Source: Alphaproteobacteria bacterium
GTDB lineage: Bacteria; Pseudomonadota; Alphaproteobacteria; Geminicoccales; Geminicoccaceae
NCBI GenBank assembly: GCA_026982705.1
Contig: JALSGP010000033.1
Coordinates: forward strand, 1 to 64,000
Direction of reading: 5' to 3'
DNA: 64,000 nt
A model generated the notes under the pieces. It was given only the letters and a program-made list of their open reading frames with translations, was not told where the DNA came from and made no database searches. The translations under genes and the position numbers were made by a program. Shown piece by piece: positions 63,007 to 64,000 of the stretch (position 1 is the stretch's first letter; every line of letters begins with the position of its first letter).

Positions 63007-64000
63007 TCAGGCGCGCCAGCCGAGCCAGCGGGTGAGCCGGGCCAGCCACCCGCCGCCTTCGGCGCGGTTCATATCATGCCACGAAAGTCCCCCGTCGTCT
63101 CCCACCGCCAGCGCCAGCGCACCGCTCGCCGCGGCGAAGCCGGGATCGTCCTCCACCCCGGCAGGGCCGAAGACCAGTCCGGCGCGGCCGCGGCGCACCG
63201 GCAGACCGAAGATCTCCTCCGCCGTCTCCGCGAGCCCGTCCAGCAGGCTGCCGCCGCCCGAGAGCACCACCGAGCGGGGCGGTCGGCCGTCGAAGAGGTC
63301 GCGCTGGGCCTCGATTCCCTTCTCGAGAAAGTCGAAGATCTCCTCCACCCGTGCCCGCAGGATGCGGGCGAGATCGGCGCGGGCCACGGTGGTCTCCACC
63401 TCGCCGCCCTCGGGCCCCGGCACCTCGATGCGGAGATCGCCGTCGCGGTGGCCGAGGCTGCCGTGGAGGGTCTTGAGACGTTCGGCCACGCGCGGCGAGG
63501 TGGAGAGACCGTAGGCGAGATCGGCCGTCAGATGGCGGCCGCCCCACGGGACGGTGTGGACGAACAGCAGACGGCCGTCGTGGAAGTGGGCCAGCGCCGT
63601 GGTGCCAGCGCCGAACTCGGCCACCAGCACGCCGCGCTCCAGCTCGTCCTCGCCGGCCACCGCCACGCCGGCGGCATAGGGGGCGGCGATCACGTCGGCC
63701 ACCTCCACGTGGCAGGCGGCCACCGCATCCACCACCGTCTCCACGGCGGCGGCCTCCGCCACCACCACCGTCGCCAGCAGATCGAGGCGCGTGCCGCGGG
63801 CGCCGCGGGGATCGCGCAGGGCCCTGCCGCCGTCCACCACCCCCTCCACCGGCACCGCGTGCAATGCCGTCTCTCCCGCGCGCAGGGCGATGCGGCGGGC
63901 CGCGTCGAGGGCGCGGCGGATGTGGGCCTCGCGCACGATGCCGCCCGGCACCTCCACCTCCACCCGCACCAGCCGCGAGCGCGGCCGGCCGGCGGAGGTC
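63007..64000 (-). CDS. ftsA: Cell division protein FtsA, 5'-truncated
   Basis: FtsA is the actin-like membrane anchor for FtsZ. The frame is open to the window edge (residues [13 protein letters not shown] and upstream), so the start is missing. Visible parts include [55 protein letters not shown] (phosphate-binding), [14 protein letters not shown] and the C-terminal amphipathic [11 protein letters not shown] helix that binds membrane. The position just upstream of ftsZ is the normal division-cluster order. Confidence 0.94.
   Translation of the reverse strand, partial: TSAGRPRSRLVRVEVEVPGGIVREAHIRRALDAARRIALRAGETALHAVPVEGVVDGGRALRDPRGARGTRLDLLATVVVAEAAAVETVVDAVAACHVEVADVIAAPYAAGVAVAGEDELERGVLVAEFGAGTTALAHFHDGRLLFVHTVPWGGRHLTADLAYGLSTSPRVAERLKTLHGSLGHRDGDLRIEVPGPEGGEVETTVARADLARILRARVEEIFDFLEKGIEAQRDLFDGRPPRSVVLSGGGSLLDGLAETAEEIFGLPVRRGRAGLVFGPAGVEDDPGFAAASGALALAVGDDGGLSWHDMNRAEGGGWLARLTRWLGWRA

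Overview
The window is one continuous, very GC-rich (by eye about 70-75 %) bacterial chromosome segment with tightly packed genes, many GTG/TTG starts and frequent 4-base ATGA/GTGA/TTGA stop-start overlaps. Gene content and order (FtsA-FtsZ with the C-terminal tail typical of alphaproteobacteria, glnE-bcp, H4MPT-linked C1 enzymes, pqqABCDE, LivHMGF) point to an alphaproteobacterium with methylotrophic capacity. I cannot place it below class level from this sequence alone.

Layout. 1-1146: end of xseA, then mazG. 1182-3582: a lower-GC restriction-modification insert (C5-cytosine methyltransferase, Vsr repair nuclease, convergent probable restriction endonuclease with an apparent frameshift or a late GTG start). 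3590-5915: 3-hydroxyacyl-CoA dehydrogenase and enoyl-CoA hydratase. 6075-6711: two small membrane proteins. 6797-10576: two tandem SGNH-passenger/beta-barrel proteins, one intact with a lipobox and one with all three catalytic positions replaced. 10674-12232: fdhD-mobA (formate dehydrogenase and Mo-cofactor maturation). 12262-16530: class A PBP, agmatine deiminase, RidA-like protein, MutM. 16595-19823: gatCAB. 20073-22010: cold-shock protein and a degenerate-GGDEF/EAL protein. 22250-29598: short Cys-containing protein, Na/Pi cotransporter-PhoU fusion, long-chain acyl-CoA synthetase, M3 peptidase, UbiB-type kinase. 29733-33116: ilvI-ilvH-ilvC. 33212-34084: OmpA-family lipoprotein. 34405-37704: livHMGF without a binding-protein gene. 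37830-41513: CO-dehydrogenase/xanthine-dehydrogenase-family S-L-M subunits.

41598-56616 is a C1/PQQ block. On the minus strand, an operon of three exported proteins of unknown function plus a LysR regulator runs straight into pqqABCDE (pqqA encodes only 27 aa). Divergent from it lie mtdB, an ATP-grasp protein and mch. After a repeat-containing secreted protein, tRNA-Ser(UGA) and an orphan secreted protein come fhcD-fhcC-pfkB on the minus strand. Together these supply PQQ for a periplasmic alcohol dehydrogenase (not in the window) and several steps of H4MPT-linked formaldehyde oxidation to formate. FdhD/MobA support formate oxidation. fae, fhcA, fhcB and the methanol dehydrogenase itself must lie elsewhere if the pathway is complete. 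56733-61417: glnE, a membrane protein, Bcp peroxiredoxin and an O-methyltransferase. 61485-64000: ftsZ and the truncated ftsA.

About ten intergenic spots match a promoter pattern of TTGNNN, exactly 17 bases, then a -10 hexamer that usually begins TAG. GC-rich hairpins separate several convergent pairs. Two convergent pairs share a single CTAG as both stop codons.
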